Under the pieces are notes generated by a model, which was given only the letters and a program-made list of their open reading frames with translations, was not told where the DNA came from and made no database searches. Positions 1 through 4,584 of a DNA stretch of 6,295 nucleotides are shown here, piece after piece (positions within the stretch are counted from its first letter, which is position 1; every line of letters begins with the position of its first letter). Source of the DNA: Candidatus Liptonbacteria bacterium (GTDB lineage Bacteria; Patescibacteriota; Minisyncoccia; UBA6257; 2-01-FULL-56-20); NCBI GenBank assembly GCA_016212635.1, contig JACRFR010000025.1, positions 1 through 6,295 of the forward strand, written 5' to 3'. The translations under genes and the position numbers were made by a program.

Positions 1-27
1 AAGCACAAAGCGGCGCAGATGCGCCGC
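1..27 (-). terminator. Possible intrinsic terminator downstream of the tRNA
   Basis: A perfect 7-bp GC stem (GCGGCGC / GCGCCGC, positions 10-16 and 21-27) encloses a 4-nt loop. Read on the minus strand, the hairpin is followed by TTTGTGCTT, a weak T-rich tail. That fits a Rho-independent terminator for minus-strand transcription leaving the tRNA gene. The T tract is interrupted and another hairpin lies nearer the tRNA, so the role is inferred. Confidence 0.4.
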
Positions 28-57
28 AATCTTTGGCAGGGTGGCCGCAAATGCACT

Positions 58-78
58 GGGCGGCACTTCGTGCCGCCC
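58..78. repeat. GC-rich hairpin (9-bp inverted repeat)
   Basis: GGGCGGCAC (58-66) and GTGCCGCCC (70-78) form a perfect 9-bp inverted repeat around TTC. There is no T tract directly after it on either strand, so it is not a classic terminator. It lies 36 bp beyond the 3' end of the minus-strand tRNA and could serve as a 3'-processing or stabilising hairpin of the tRNA transcript. Confidence 0.5.
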
Positions 79-114
79 ATCAAAATATAGAAAAAATTCC
101 TGAAAGTTTGCTTA

Positions 115-189
115 TGGTAGCCCTACGGGGAGTCGAACCCCGGTTACCGGCTTGAAAAGCCGATGTCCTAACCGCTAGACGACAGGGCC
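115..189 (-). tRNA. tRNA-Glu (anticodon UUC)
   Basis: The reverse complement folds as a complete cloverleaf. The acceptor stem pairs GGCCCTG with TAGGGCT, using G-U pairs at its first and last positions. The D arm contains GTCTAGCGGTTAGGAC. The anticodon loop is CTTTTCAAG on a stem of GGC/GCC, with TTC as anticodon. The T arm is CGGGG-TTCGACT-CCCCG. The discriminator base is A and the CCA end is encoded (TGG at 115-117 on the plus strand). The body closely matches bacterial tRNA-Glu. The G-U closing pair at 1-72 is slightly unusual. It is the only gene on the minus strand and diverges from the protein genes. Confidence 0.96.
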
Positions 190-210
190 GGTTTGACTGG
201 CTGGCGCCAC

Positions 211-216
211 ATTACA
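211..216 (-). promoter_or_regulatory. Candidate -10 box for tRNA-Glu
   Basis: On the minus strand the sequence reads TGTTGTAAT, an extended -10 (TG-n-TGTAAT) 21 nt before the mature tRNA 5' end. The -35 region is poor (TGATGA at a 17-bp spacing) and overlaps the inverted repeat at 229-249. An alternative -10, TTTAAA, lies 11 bp further upstream. The assignment rests only on position and partial consensus. Confidence 0.3.
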
Positions 217-228
217 ACACATTTAAAC

Positions 229-249
229 TATCGTCATCAGGTGACGATA
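229..249. repeat. Perfect 8-bp inverted repeat (operator-like)
   Basis: TATCGTCA (229-236) and TGACGATA (242-249) are exact reverse complements around TCAGG. The dyad lies 40 bp upstream of the minus-strand tRNA-Glu, overlapping where its -35 should be. It could be a repressor or activator site, or a weak hairpin. Neither strand has a T tract after it. Confidence 0.5.
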
Positions 250-315
250 ATATTTGGGGAGGGGGGGTGGCAAGGGGCGGCGCGGCATCTTTATTTATAA
301 GGGATTTTAAAAACT

Positions 316-344
316 TTGCAATTTAGCCGCCCGTCGCCTATAGT
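316..344 (+). promoter_or_regulatory. Sigma70-type promoter candidate for DoxX-glycosyltransferase
   Basis: TTGCAA (316-321) and TATAGT (339-344) are separated by exactly 17 bp, each one or two bases from consensus. The predicted transcription start is near 351. The next plus-strand gene is the DoxX-family gene at 623, so the 5' leader would be about 270 nt. That leader would carry both the GTCAATA array and the MITE. A closer promoter inside the array is not excluded. Confidence 0.5.
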
Positions 345-400
345 AACCCTAAAGATTCCGTTTCGATTAGTCCTGGTTGATCGTCAATAGTCAATAGTCA

Positions 401-409
401 AAGGTCAGT
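401..409. repeat. Left 9-bp target-site duplication of MITE copy 1
   Basis: AAGGTCAGT lies directly outside the left terminal inverted repeat and recurs exactly at 542-550, directly outside the right one. The sequence belongs to the host heptamer array, so it is target and not element sequence. Confidence 0.85.
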
Positions 410-541
410 GGCGCTGTTCGAAAACATTGATTCCCCCGCTTGCTGAGTGTCATCCCGGGCTTGACCCGGGATCCAGTGACTAAGAAAACCTGGATTCCGG
501 CTTTCGCCGGAATGACAAACCTGGGGTTTTCGAACAGCGCC
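410..541. mobile_element. MITE-like palindromic element, copy 1 (132 bp)
   Basis: The element is bounded by perfect 16-bp terminal inverted repeats, GGCGCTGTTCGAAAAC (410-425) and GTTTTCGAACAGCGCC (526-541), and flanked by the 9-bp direct repeat AAGGTCAGT. It has no coding capacity. Inside are two hairpins: ATCCCGGG/CCCGGGAT (452-459, 465-472) and ATTCCGGC/GCCGGAAT (494-501, 506-513). TGTCAT/ATGACA (448-453, 512-517) and ATCCAG/CTGGAT (471-476, 490-495) add further pairings, so each strand can fold as a branched structure. A second copy in reverse orientation starts at 6180. Movement would need a transposase in trans; none is encoded here. A 9-bp duplication is seen in several DDE transposase families, but I cannot name the parent IS. 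Confidence 0.88.
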
Positions 542-550
542 AAGGTCAGT
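542..550. repeat. Right 9-bp target-site duplication of MITE copy 1
   Basis: This is the second copy of AAGGTCAGT, identical to 401-409, starting immediately after the right terminal inverted repeat. Confidence 0.85.
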
Positions 551-622
551 AGTCATCCGTCAGTAGTCATCAGCGTCAATAGTCAAAGGTCAAAGGTCAA
601 TAGTCAATAGTCATTTTTATCC

Positions 623-1027
623 ATGCTTCTTTATCTTTCAAGCGAATGGGTCGTTACTTTTCTGCGGATTGTCCTCGGCATCAGCCTGCTGGCGCACGGT
701 TGGCCCAAGGCCGTCAATTTACGGGAGACTGCTCGCCAGTTCGCCCACATGGGTTTTCGTCCGGGTTGGTTGTGGGGGCCGGTTGTCGCCGCGGTCGAGT
801 TGATCGGCGGTATTCTGCTCATCCTCGGTTACGGGACGGGATTAGTCTCGCTGGTCTTGGCTATTGAGTTCGCGGTTATCGTCATCTGGAAGCTCTTCCG
901 GATGGTAGCCTACTCCGCCGGAGGAAAGATGGACCTGGAATTGGACCTGCTTATCCTGGGCGTCTTGCTCCTGCTCCTCGCGAGCGGACCGGGCAACCTT
1001 TCCTTGAGCGGCGCGGCCTGGCAGTGA
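623..1027 (+). CDS. DoxX-family integral membrane protein
   Basis: This 134-residue protein is nearly all hydrophobic and fits the usual DoxX length. It should have four membrane segments, around residues 10-26, 52-69, 73-90 and 107-123. Family-like features are the first helix ending LLAHGWPK (22-29), the FAHMGFRPG stretch (40-48) and the VELIGGILLILGYGT block (58-72). DoxX proteins are bacterial inner-membrane proteins, some linked to thiol or redox stress and some to quinone-linked oxidoreductases; the exact role of this one is unknown. No Shine-Dalgarno sequence precedes the ATG, because the GTCAATA array runs to within 6 bp of it. The glycosyltransferase follows after 23 bp, so the two are probably co-transcribed. 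The stop is TGA, arguing against UGA recoding. Family call firm, function open. Confidence 0.88.
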   Translation: MLLYLSSEWVVTFLRIVLGISLLAHGWPKAVNLRETARQFAHMGFRPGWLWGPVVAAVELIGGILLILGYGTGLVSLVLAIEFAVIVIWKLFRMVAYSAGGKMDLELDLLILGVLLLLLASGPGNLSLSGAAWQ

Positions 1028-1050
1028 TTTAGCAAGCTCTAGAGACTGCT

Positions 1051-2676
1051 ATGCGCGGGCGTGCCCCCATCTGGTACCGTTTAACGGAGCTTTTGCCCGG
1101 CGTCTTAAGCTGGGCCACGTTGCTTTTGGCGGTGATATTGTCCTGGCGGCTGCCCGCCGCCGTGGCTGTTTTTATCGTTCTCTTTGATGTTTACTTCCTG
1201 ATCCGGACAATTTATTTAATCTACCACTTGCGCCGGGCGTTCGGCGCCATGCGGGCCAACCTAAAGACCGACTGGCTGGCGGAGCTAGCGAAGAGCGACG
1301 AGCGACGAGCGACGAGCGGACCCTACTCCCCACTCGCTACTCCCTACTCCCTTTCCTGGCATTCCATCTACCACCTGATCGTCCTGCCGATGTTTCACGA
1401 GCCGTACGAAGTGGTCCGGGAAAGCTTTGAGAGTTTACTGCGGACCAATTACCCCAAGGACAAATTCCTGGTCGTGCTCGCGCTCGAGGAACGTGCCGGG
1501 GAGCCAGCCCGGCAAGTGGGGGAGCAGATTGCGGCAAAATACGGCAATCAATTCGGCAAATTTCTTATCACCGTTCACCCTGCCGGATTGCCGGATGAGA
1601 TACCCGGCAAAGGATCCAATGAAGCCTGGGCCACCCGCGCCGCCATCCATGAACTGGTGGATCCGATAATAGAGAGTAGCAAGTGGCAAGTAGCGAGTAG
1701 TGAAAGCCCCTCTACTCGCTACTCGCTACTCGCTACTCCCTACTCTTACGACAACTTCCTCGTTTCCGTTTTCGACGTGGATACCCAGGTGCCGGGTGGA
1801 TATTTCGGGCGGCTGACCCATGCCTTCTTGACCGCTCCCGATCCGATGCGCGCCATCTATCAGCCGATTCCGCTGTTCGTTAACAATATCTACGACGCCC
1901 CGTCTTTGGCCCGGGTTATCAGCTTCTCCTCCACTTTCTGGCAGATGATGCAACAGGCCCGGCCGGAACGGCTGACCAGTTTTTCGTCCCAGTCGATCCC
2001 ACTCCGGGTCTTGATCAATGTCGGCTATTGGGAGCGGGACGTGGTGGCGGAGGATTCTCGGATCTTTTGGCAGTGCCTCTTGCACTACGACGGGCAATTC
2101 CGGGTGATACCCCTGCTCTACCCCGTTTCCATGGATGTGAATGCGGCGCCGAATTTCTGGCAAACCCTTCGGAACTTGTACAAACAGCAGCGCCGCTGGG
2201 CCTGGGGCGTGGAAGACGTGCCCTACCTGTTGCATGGTTTCACCCGCAATCCGCGCATCCCGCTCCGGACCAAACTGCACTGGGCGCTTCATAACATCGA
2301 GGGATTTTACGCTTGGGCAACTTACTCGGTTTTGATCTTCCTCCTGGGCTGGTTGCCGGTTTTGCTGGGCGGCCGGGCTTTTAACGACACTCTGCTGTCT
2401 TATAACTTACCCAAGGTTACGCAACTCATTATGAGCGTGACCATGATCGGCATCGTAACCTCTATGGTCCTTTCCTTGTTGCTCTTGCCGCCTCGGCCGA
2501 AGTGGTTTCGTGTGCGTTACTACCTTTACTACGTCGTGGAGTGGTTTCTGACGCCGGTGGTGTTGATCTTGTTCGGTTCGGTGCCGGCCATCGAGGCCCA
2601 AACCCGGCTGATGCTGGGCGGCAGGTTCCGGCTGGGATTTTGGGTCACGCCGAAGAGTAGAGTGAGTAGCGAGTAG
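1051..2676 (+). CDS. Family 2 glycosyltransferase, membrane-bound, with repeat-encoded insertions
   Basis: This is an inner-membrane GT2 enzyme of 541 residues, expected to transfer sugar from a nucleotide-sugar at the cytoplasmic face to a polysaccharide or lipid acceptor; the substrate cannot be told. Two N-terminal helices (about 15-34 and 37-58) precede the catalytic domain. Visible motifs are GKGSN (186-190), the metal-binding DVD (242-244), the acidic ED (334-335, in VVAEDSRIFW) and QQRRW (379-383), which fits the QxxRW of processive, cellulose-synthase-like GT2s. About three C-terminal helices follow (420-440, 455-480, 490-512). Residues 82-101 and 208-232 are encoded by heptamer repeats and probably form surface loops; the second lies only ten residues before DVD. 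The last seven residues and the TAG stop also come from repeat, so the original end was probably near TPK (533-535). No strong Shine-Dalgarno site is visible. Probably co-transcribed with the DoxX gene. Confidence 0.9.
   Translation: MRGRAPIWYRLTELLPGVLSWATLLLAVILSWRLPAAVAVFIVLFDVYFLIRTIYLIYHLRRAFGAMRANLKTDWLAELAKSDERRATSGPYSPLATPYSLSWHSIYHLIVLPMFHEPYEVVRESFESLLRTNYPKDKFLVVLALEERAGEPARQVGEQIAAKYGNQFGKFLITVHPAGLPDEIPGKGSNEAWATRAAIHELVDPIIESSKWQVASSESPSTRYSLLATPYSYDNFLVSVFDVDTQVPGGYFGRLTHAFLTAPDPMRAIYQPIPLFVNNIYDAPSLARVISFSSTFWQMMQQARPERLTSFSSQSIPLRVLINVGYWERDVVAEDSRIFWQCLLHYDGQFRVIPLLYPVSMDVNAAPNFWQTLRNLYKQQRRWAWGVEDVPYLLHGFTRNPRIPLRTKLHWALHNIEGFYAWATYSVLIFLLGWLPVLLGGRAFNDTLLSYNLPKVTQLIMSVTMIGIVTSMVLSLLLLPPRPKWFRVRYYLYYVVEWFLTPVVLILFGSVPAIEAQTRLMLGGRFRLGFWVTPKSRVSSE
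1293..1350. repeat. In-frame heptamer repeat block 1 inside the glycosyltransferase
   Basis: The left arm is GAGCGAC at 1293, 1300 and 1307, then GAGCGGA at 1314. The right arm is CTACTCC at 1323, 1337 and 1344 with CCACTCG at 1330. The arms are loosely complementary. The left arm uses a GAGCGAC variant with no TAG, so no frame contains a stop. The block translates as residues 82-100 (SDERRATSG, then PYSPLATPYS). It separates the N-terminal membrane region from the catalytic domain. Confidence 0.85.
1674..1746. repeat. In-frame heptamer repeat block 2 inside the glycosyltransferase
   Basis: The left arm has four units: GAGTAGC (1674), AAGTGGC (1681), AAGTAGC (1688) and GAGTAGT (1695). After a short spacer the right arm has five CTACTCN units from 1712 to 1746. 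The arms can pair as a long imperfect hairpin. Each 7-bp unit shifts the frame by one, so only unit 2 would put TAG in frame, and there the sequence is TGG (1684-1686, Trp212). The reading frame therefore stays open. Confidence 0.88.
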
Positions 2677-2691
2677 CGAGTAGGGAGTAGA
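2655..2691 (+). repeat. GAGTAGN heptamer array at the glycosyltransferase stop
   Basis: The units are GAGTAGA (2655), GAGTAGC (2664, after a 2-bp slip), GAGTAGC (2671), GAGTAGG (2678) and GAGTAGA (2685). The glycosyltransferase stop TAG (2674-2676) lies inside the third unit, so the repeat supplies the last codons and the stop. There is no facing CTACTCN arm nearby. Confidence 0.9.
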
Positions 2692-2705
2692 GGGGGAGGC
2701 CGAAA

Positions 2706-2716
2706 TATGATAGAAT
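2706..2716 (+). promoter_or_regulatory. Extended -10 promoter of the first S23-type gene (leaderless)
   Basis: TATG-A-TAGAAT matches the TRTGn extended -10 pattern, which can compensate for a missing -35, and none is visible. The -10 hexamer ends at 2716 and the GTG start lies at 2723, exactly 6 nt later. The transcript would thus begin at or within a base of the start codon. The same 11 bases recur at 3170-3180. Confidence 0.6.
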
Positions 2717-2722
2717 TGGGTC

Positions 2723-3112
2723 GTGCTGGAAGAATCTGTTAAAAACCGAATTAATTCCTACAGGGATTTGCTTGTATGGCAAAAGTCCAAGAGTTTTGCA
2801 GTAGATATATACAAAACAACAGAGAATTTTCCCAAAAGCGAAGAATATGGTCTAAAAAGTCAACTGCGTCGAGCTGGAATATCTATGCCCTCTAATGTTG
2901 CTGAAGGTTATCGCCGGGGCACGAAAGAATTTATTCAGTTTTTGAAGATCTCATTTGGCTCGGGTGCGGAAGTCGAAACTCAATTAGAAATTGCCCTCGC
3001 CCTTGGCTATCTAACCGAAAAACAGGTCCAGGATCTAATGCTTAAATTGGAAGAAATAATGCGCATGCAGAACTCCTTAATTCGTAAGCTCTCAAACAAA
3101 AGCAGCAAGTAG
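2723..3112 (+). CDS. Four-helix-bundle protein, S23/23S-rRNA-IVS family (copy 1)
   Basis: The protein has 129 residues with hallmarks of the S23 family (proteins first found in 23S rRNA intervening sequences): YRDLLVWQKS (13-22), FPKSEEYGL (36-44), SQLRRAGISMPSNVAEG (46-62) and FGSGAEVETQLEIA (78-91). The family folds as a helical bundle, forms pentamers and is related to Avd of diversity-generating retroelements; cellular function is not settled. Here the gene is free-standing, not within rRNA, and no reverse transcriptase or variable repeat is present. GTG is chosen as start because it sits 6 nt after the extended -10 and the family match begins soon after. Its TAG stop is supplied by a heptamer repeat. 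Base composition is clearly more AT-rich than the flanking genes, suggesting acquisition. Confidence 0.9.
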   Translation: MLEESVKNRINSYRDLLVWQKSKSFAVDIYKTTENFPKSEEYGLKSQLRRAGISMPSNVAEGYRRGTKEFIQFLKISFGSGAEVETQLEIALALGYLTEKQVQDLMLKLEEIMRMQNSLIRKLSNKSSK

Positions 3113-3167
3113 GGAGTCGCGAGTAGCGAGTAGGGGAAGAAACAGGGAGTAGGGAGTAGCAAGTAGG
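3107..3167 (+). repeat. GAGTAGN array after S23 copy 1 (left arm)
   Basis: The units are AAGTAGG (3107), GAGTCGC (3114), GAGTAGC (3121) and GAGTAGG (3128), then a 12-bp break, GAGTAGG (3147), GAGTAGC (3154) and AAGTAGG (3161). The first unit contains the TAG stop of the S23 gene (3110-3112). The array faces the CTACTCN array at 3225-3307 and could pair with it. Confidence 0.9.
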
Positions 3168-3169
3168 GA

Positions 3170-3180
3170 TATGATAGAAT
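3170..3180 (+). promoter_or_regulatory. Extended -10 promoter candidate for the prepilin gene
   Basis: TATG-A-TAGAAT is identical to the box before the first S23 gene, again directly after a heptamer array and without a -35. The predicted start is near 3187, giving a leader of about 74 nt before the prepilin ATG. No translatable leaderless frame begins at 3187 (GTA), so this promoter does not look leaderless. Confidence 0.5.
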
Positions 3181-3224
3181 AATACCGTACAAAGATTCAC
3201 TGTTGAATTTCTTGGTCCGAAACT

Positions 3225-3307
3225 CTACCCACTACTCCCTACTCGCCACTCCCTACCCACATGAATCCCCCCCTACCCCCTACCCCCTACTCTCTACTCC
3301 CTTCCCC
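3225..3307 (-). repeat. CTACTCN array spanning the prepilin start (right arm)
   Basis: CTACCCA (3225), CTACTCC (3232), CTACTCG (3239), CCACTCC (3246) and CTACCCA (3253) precede the ATG. CTACCCC (3273, 3280), CTACTCT (3287), CTACTCC (3294) and CTTCCCC (3301) follow it. The array is the reverse-complement family of 3107-3167. It contains the start codon and encodes most of the signal leader. Confidence 0.88.
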
Positions 3308-4121
3308 GCGCGCTTCGCGCGGTGGGTTCACGGTAGTCGAGATCATGCTTTTTGCCGCCATCTTCGCGGTGATTTCGATCACTTTCATTGCGATCCTGAC
3401 CTCGGTTACCCGGGTACAGGTCCGGCAAACCGGCGCGGCGGAGGTTTCCCAGCAAAGCCAGTACTTATTACAGGCCATCCAGCGCCACGTGGAAAGGTCC
3501 AGTTTGGTCGAGTTGGATGCCGGCGTCGCCACCACCTCCCTCAAACTGCGCATGGCCTCCTCGACCGAGGACCCGACCTACATCTACCTGACCGGCACGA
3601 CCCTATATCTCAAGCAAACGGACAATGGCACGCCGGAGCCGCTAACCTCGGATCGGGTCTCGGTGTCCGGCGTTTCGTTCACCAAATATTCCCAGGCGCC
3701 GGCGCGGGACTCGGTGGCGATCGCCTTTACGGTGGCGCTGAATTCCAGCAACCCCCAGCAGCAGTACAGTCAGCCGTTCCAAACTACCATCGCCCGGGTC
3801 AATGCGGCCACGTTCGACTCCAACATGGTGCCTTCCTCCTCCAATACTTATAAGATCGGCGCTTCCAGCCAGCTCTGGCAATCCATTAACGACGTCCTTT
3901 ATTTTAGCGGTTCCAATGTGGGCATCGGCGCGTCCGGCCCGACCCAGGTATTGGAGGTCAACGGCGGGGTGCGGCTCAATACCGGCACCACTAAGCCCAG
4001 CTGCGACGCCAACGCCCGGGGCACGTTTTGGGTGACCCAGAACGGCAGCGGCGTCAAAGACAATGTGGAGGTTTGCGTTAGGAACGCCAGCTCGACCTAC
4101 CTGTGGGCAACCATATATTAG
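3261..4121 (+). CDS. Type IV prepilin-like protein with a tail-fibre-like C-terminal domain
   Basis: The 286-residue product begins with a class III leader ending RGG(22)|FTVVE; prepilin peptidase would cut after Gly22, leaving Phe1 and the conserved Glu5 (Glu27 of the precursor). A hydrophobic helix (about 28-48) anchors it in the membrane or packs in a pilus core. The middle region resembles large minor pseudopilins (PilW/GspJ type), but that is a loose judgement. From about 192 the character changes: YKIGASSQLWQ (197-207), VGIGASGPTQVLEVNGG (220-236) and a last module with Cys248 and Cys272. Such VGIG...P...LEVNGG repeats resemble phage tail-fibre stalks. This ATG is chosen because no other start precedes the leader and an in-frame TGA lies at 3204. 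Most of the leader is encoded by heptamer repeat. Role inferred: surface adhesion or a minor pilin. No pilus assembly genes are in view. Confidence 0.82.
   Translation: MNPPLPPTPYSLLPSPRASRGGFTVVEIMLFAAIFAVISITFIAILTSVTRVQVRQTGAAEVSQQSQYLLQAIQRHVERSSLVELDAGVATTSLKLRMASSTEDPTYIYLTGTTLYLKQTDNGTPEPLTSDRVSVSGVSFTKYSQAPARDSVAIAFTVALNSSNPQQQYSQPFQTTIARVNAATFDSNMVPSSSNTYKIGASSQLWQSINDVLYFSGSNVGIGASGPTQVLEVNGGVRLNTGTTKPSCDANARGTFWVTQNGSGVKDNVEVCVRNASSTYLWATIY
3306..3322. repeat. GC hairpin within the prepilin leader codons
   Basis: CCGCGCG (3306-3312) and CGCGCGG (3316-3322) form a perfect 7-bp stem around CTT. It encodes the positively charged stretch just before the cleavage site (PRASR). It follows directly on the last heptamer unit. 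In the mRNA it would lie 45 nt after the start codon and could affect early translation. Confidence 0.6.
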
Positions 4122-4138
4122 ACGCAGGTGGAATTATT

Positions 4139-4207
4139 CTAATTACCCTAATTATTCTAAGTGCTCTAAAAAATAACCAATGGTCCAGGCCCCAACTTAG
4201 AATAATT
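4139..4207. repeat. Palindromic repeat unit left of S23 copy 2
   Basis: The unit begins with a 32-bp segment (4139-4170) matched at 31 of 32 positions by 4592-4623 in the same orientation. Inside, AATTATTCTAAG (4150-4161) and CTTAGAATAATT (4196-4207) are exact reverse complements. The unit lies between the prepilin stop and the second S23 start, and its right arm overlaps that gene's likely -10. Confidence 0.8.
4198..4206 (+). promoter_or_regulatory. Candidate -10 of S23 copy 2, inside the palindromic repeat
   Basis: TAGAATAAT gives two overlapping -10 candidates: TAGAAT (4198-4203, 10 nt before the ATG) and AATAAT (4201-4206, 7 nt before). The second would make the mRNA nearly leaderless, like two other genes here. 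No clear -35 is seen. The box is the right arm of the repeat, so the repeat may bring its own promoter. Confidence 0.35.
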
Positions 4208-4213
4208 TCTACA

Positions 4214-4582
4214 ATGATCAATGACCCAAGTTCCAAGATCTATGATCTGGAAGAGAGAACTGCCAAGTTCGGGGAAGAGGTTATTAGATTTTGCAGAGAT
4301 ATGCCCAGGAATGAAGTGACGCGGAGGATCATTGATCAACTTGTGGGTTGCGGCACTTCCGTTGGGGCCAACTACTGTGAGGCGGATGACGCAGAAAGTC
4401 CAAAGGATTTTAAACATAAAATAGGTTTGTGTAAGAAAGAATCCAGAGAAGCCAAACATTTTTTGCGCATGTCCGCCACGGCAGTCCCAGAGATTGCGGA
4501 TCGGGCTAGGAAGCTATGGGTGGAAGCAAAAGAGTTGAACTTGATCTTCAATTCCATCTATAAGAAAATTAAAAAGGACTAG
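4214..4582 (+). CDS. Four-helix-bundle protein, S23/23S-rRNA-IVS family (copy 2)
   Basis: The 122-residue protein belongs to the same broad family as the one at 2723 but to a different subgroup. Typical blocks are IYDLEERTAKFGEEVIRF (9-26), SVGANYCEADDAESPKDF (49-66) and CKKESREAKHFLRM (73-86), followed by a last helix ending KKIKKD. Function is unproven; the family forms helical bundles. The frame is open upstream to 4103, but that ATG overlaps the prepilin end and would translate repeat sequence, so 4214, where family similarity begins, is preferred. The gene is AT-rich compared with its neighbours. It is bounded on both sides by related palindromic repeats, suggesting a cassette insertion. 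The two S23 copies are too unlike each other for a recent duplication. Confidence 0.88.
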   Translation: MINDPSSKIYDLEERTAKFGEEVIRFCRDMPRNEVTRRIIDQLVGCGTSVGANYCEADDAESPKDFKHKIGLCKKESREAKHFLRMSATAVPEIADRARKLWVEAKELNLIFNSIYKKIKKD

Positions 4583-4584
4583 AG

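Larger units (their letters stand above)
383..616 (+). repeat. (GTCAATA)n heptamer tandem array, interrupted by a MITE
   Basis: Seven-base units of the form GTCANNN run in phase: GTCAATA at 383, 390, 575, 596 and 603; GTCAAAG at 397, 582 and 589; GTCAGTA at 545 and 559; GTCATCC at 552; GTCATCA at 566; GTCATTT at 610. A single 2-bp slip (GC, 573-574) breaks the phase. Removing 410-541 plus one copy of the 9-bp target duplication restores the heptamer period exactly. The array stops 6 bp before the DoxX-family ATG. Similar heptamer arrays are known from cyanobacteria as short tandemly repeated repetitive (STRR) sequences. Confidence 0.9.

Noticed and set aside
229..249. Intrinsic terminator
   Set aside because: The 8-bp stem is of mixed base content and has no T tract on either side.
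381..616. CRISPR array
   Set aside because: The units are 7 bp and contiguous, with no spacers of constant length and no cas genes. The interruption is one palindromic element with a target duplication.
1726..2292. Long minus-strand open frame (188 codons) opposite the glycosyltransferase
   Set aside because: It lies wholly opposite a gene with clear GT2 motifs, its product is rich in Arg, Pro, Gly and His without recognisable domains, and it starts in repeat sequence.
3203..3853. Plus-strand open frame (216 codons) overlapping the prepilin gene
   Set aside because: It uses another frame of the prepilin gene, has a TTG start, and yields a low-complexity product. The repeat is open in all frames in this direction, which lengthens it artificially.
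4103..4213. Upstream start for the second S23 gene, adding 37 residues
   Set aside because: The added residues translate the palindromic repeat and overlap the end of the prepilin gene. Family similarity begins just after the ATG at 4214.
2723..4582. Diversity-generating retroelement, suggested by the Avd-like S23 proteins
   Set aside because: There is no reverse transcriptase and no template/variable repeat pair with adenine-specific differences. The prepilin/fibre protein between the two S23 genes has no such repeat.
2723..4582. 23S rRNA intervening sequences
   Set aside because: No rRNA sequence borders either S23 gene; both lie among ordinary protein genes.
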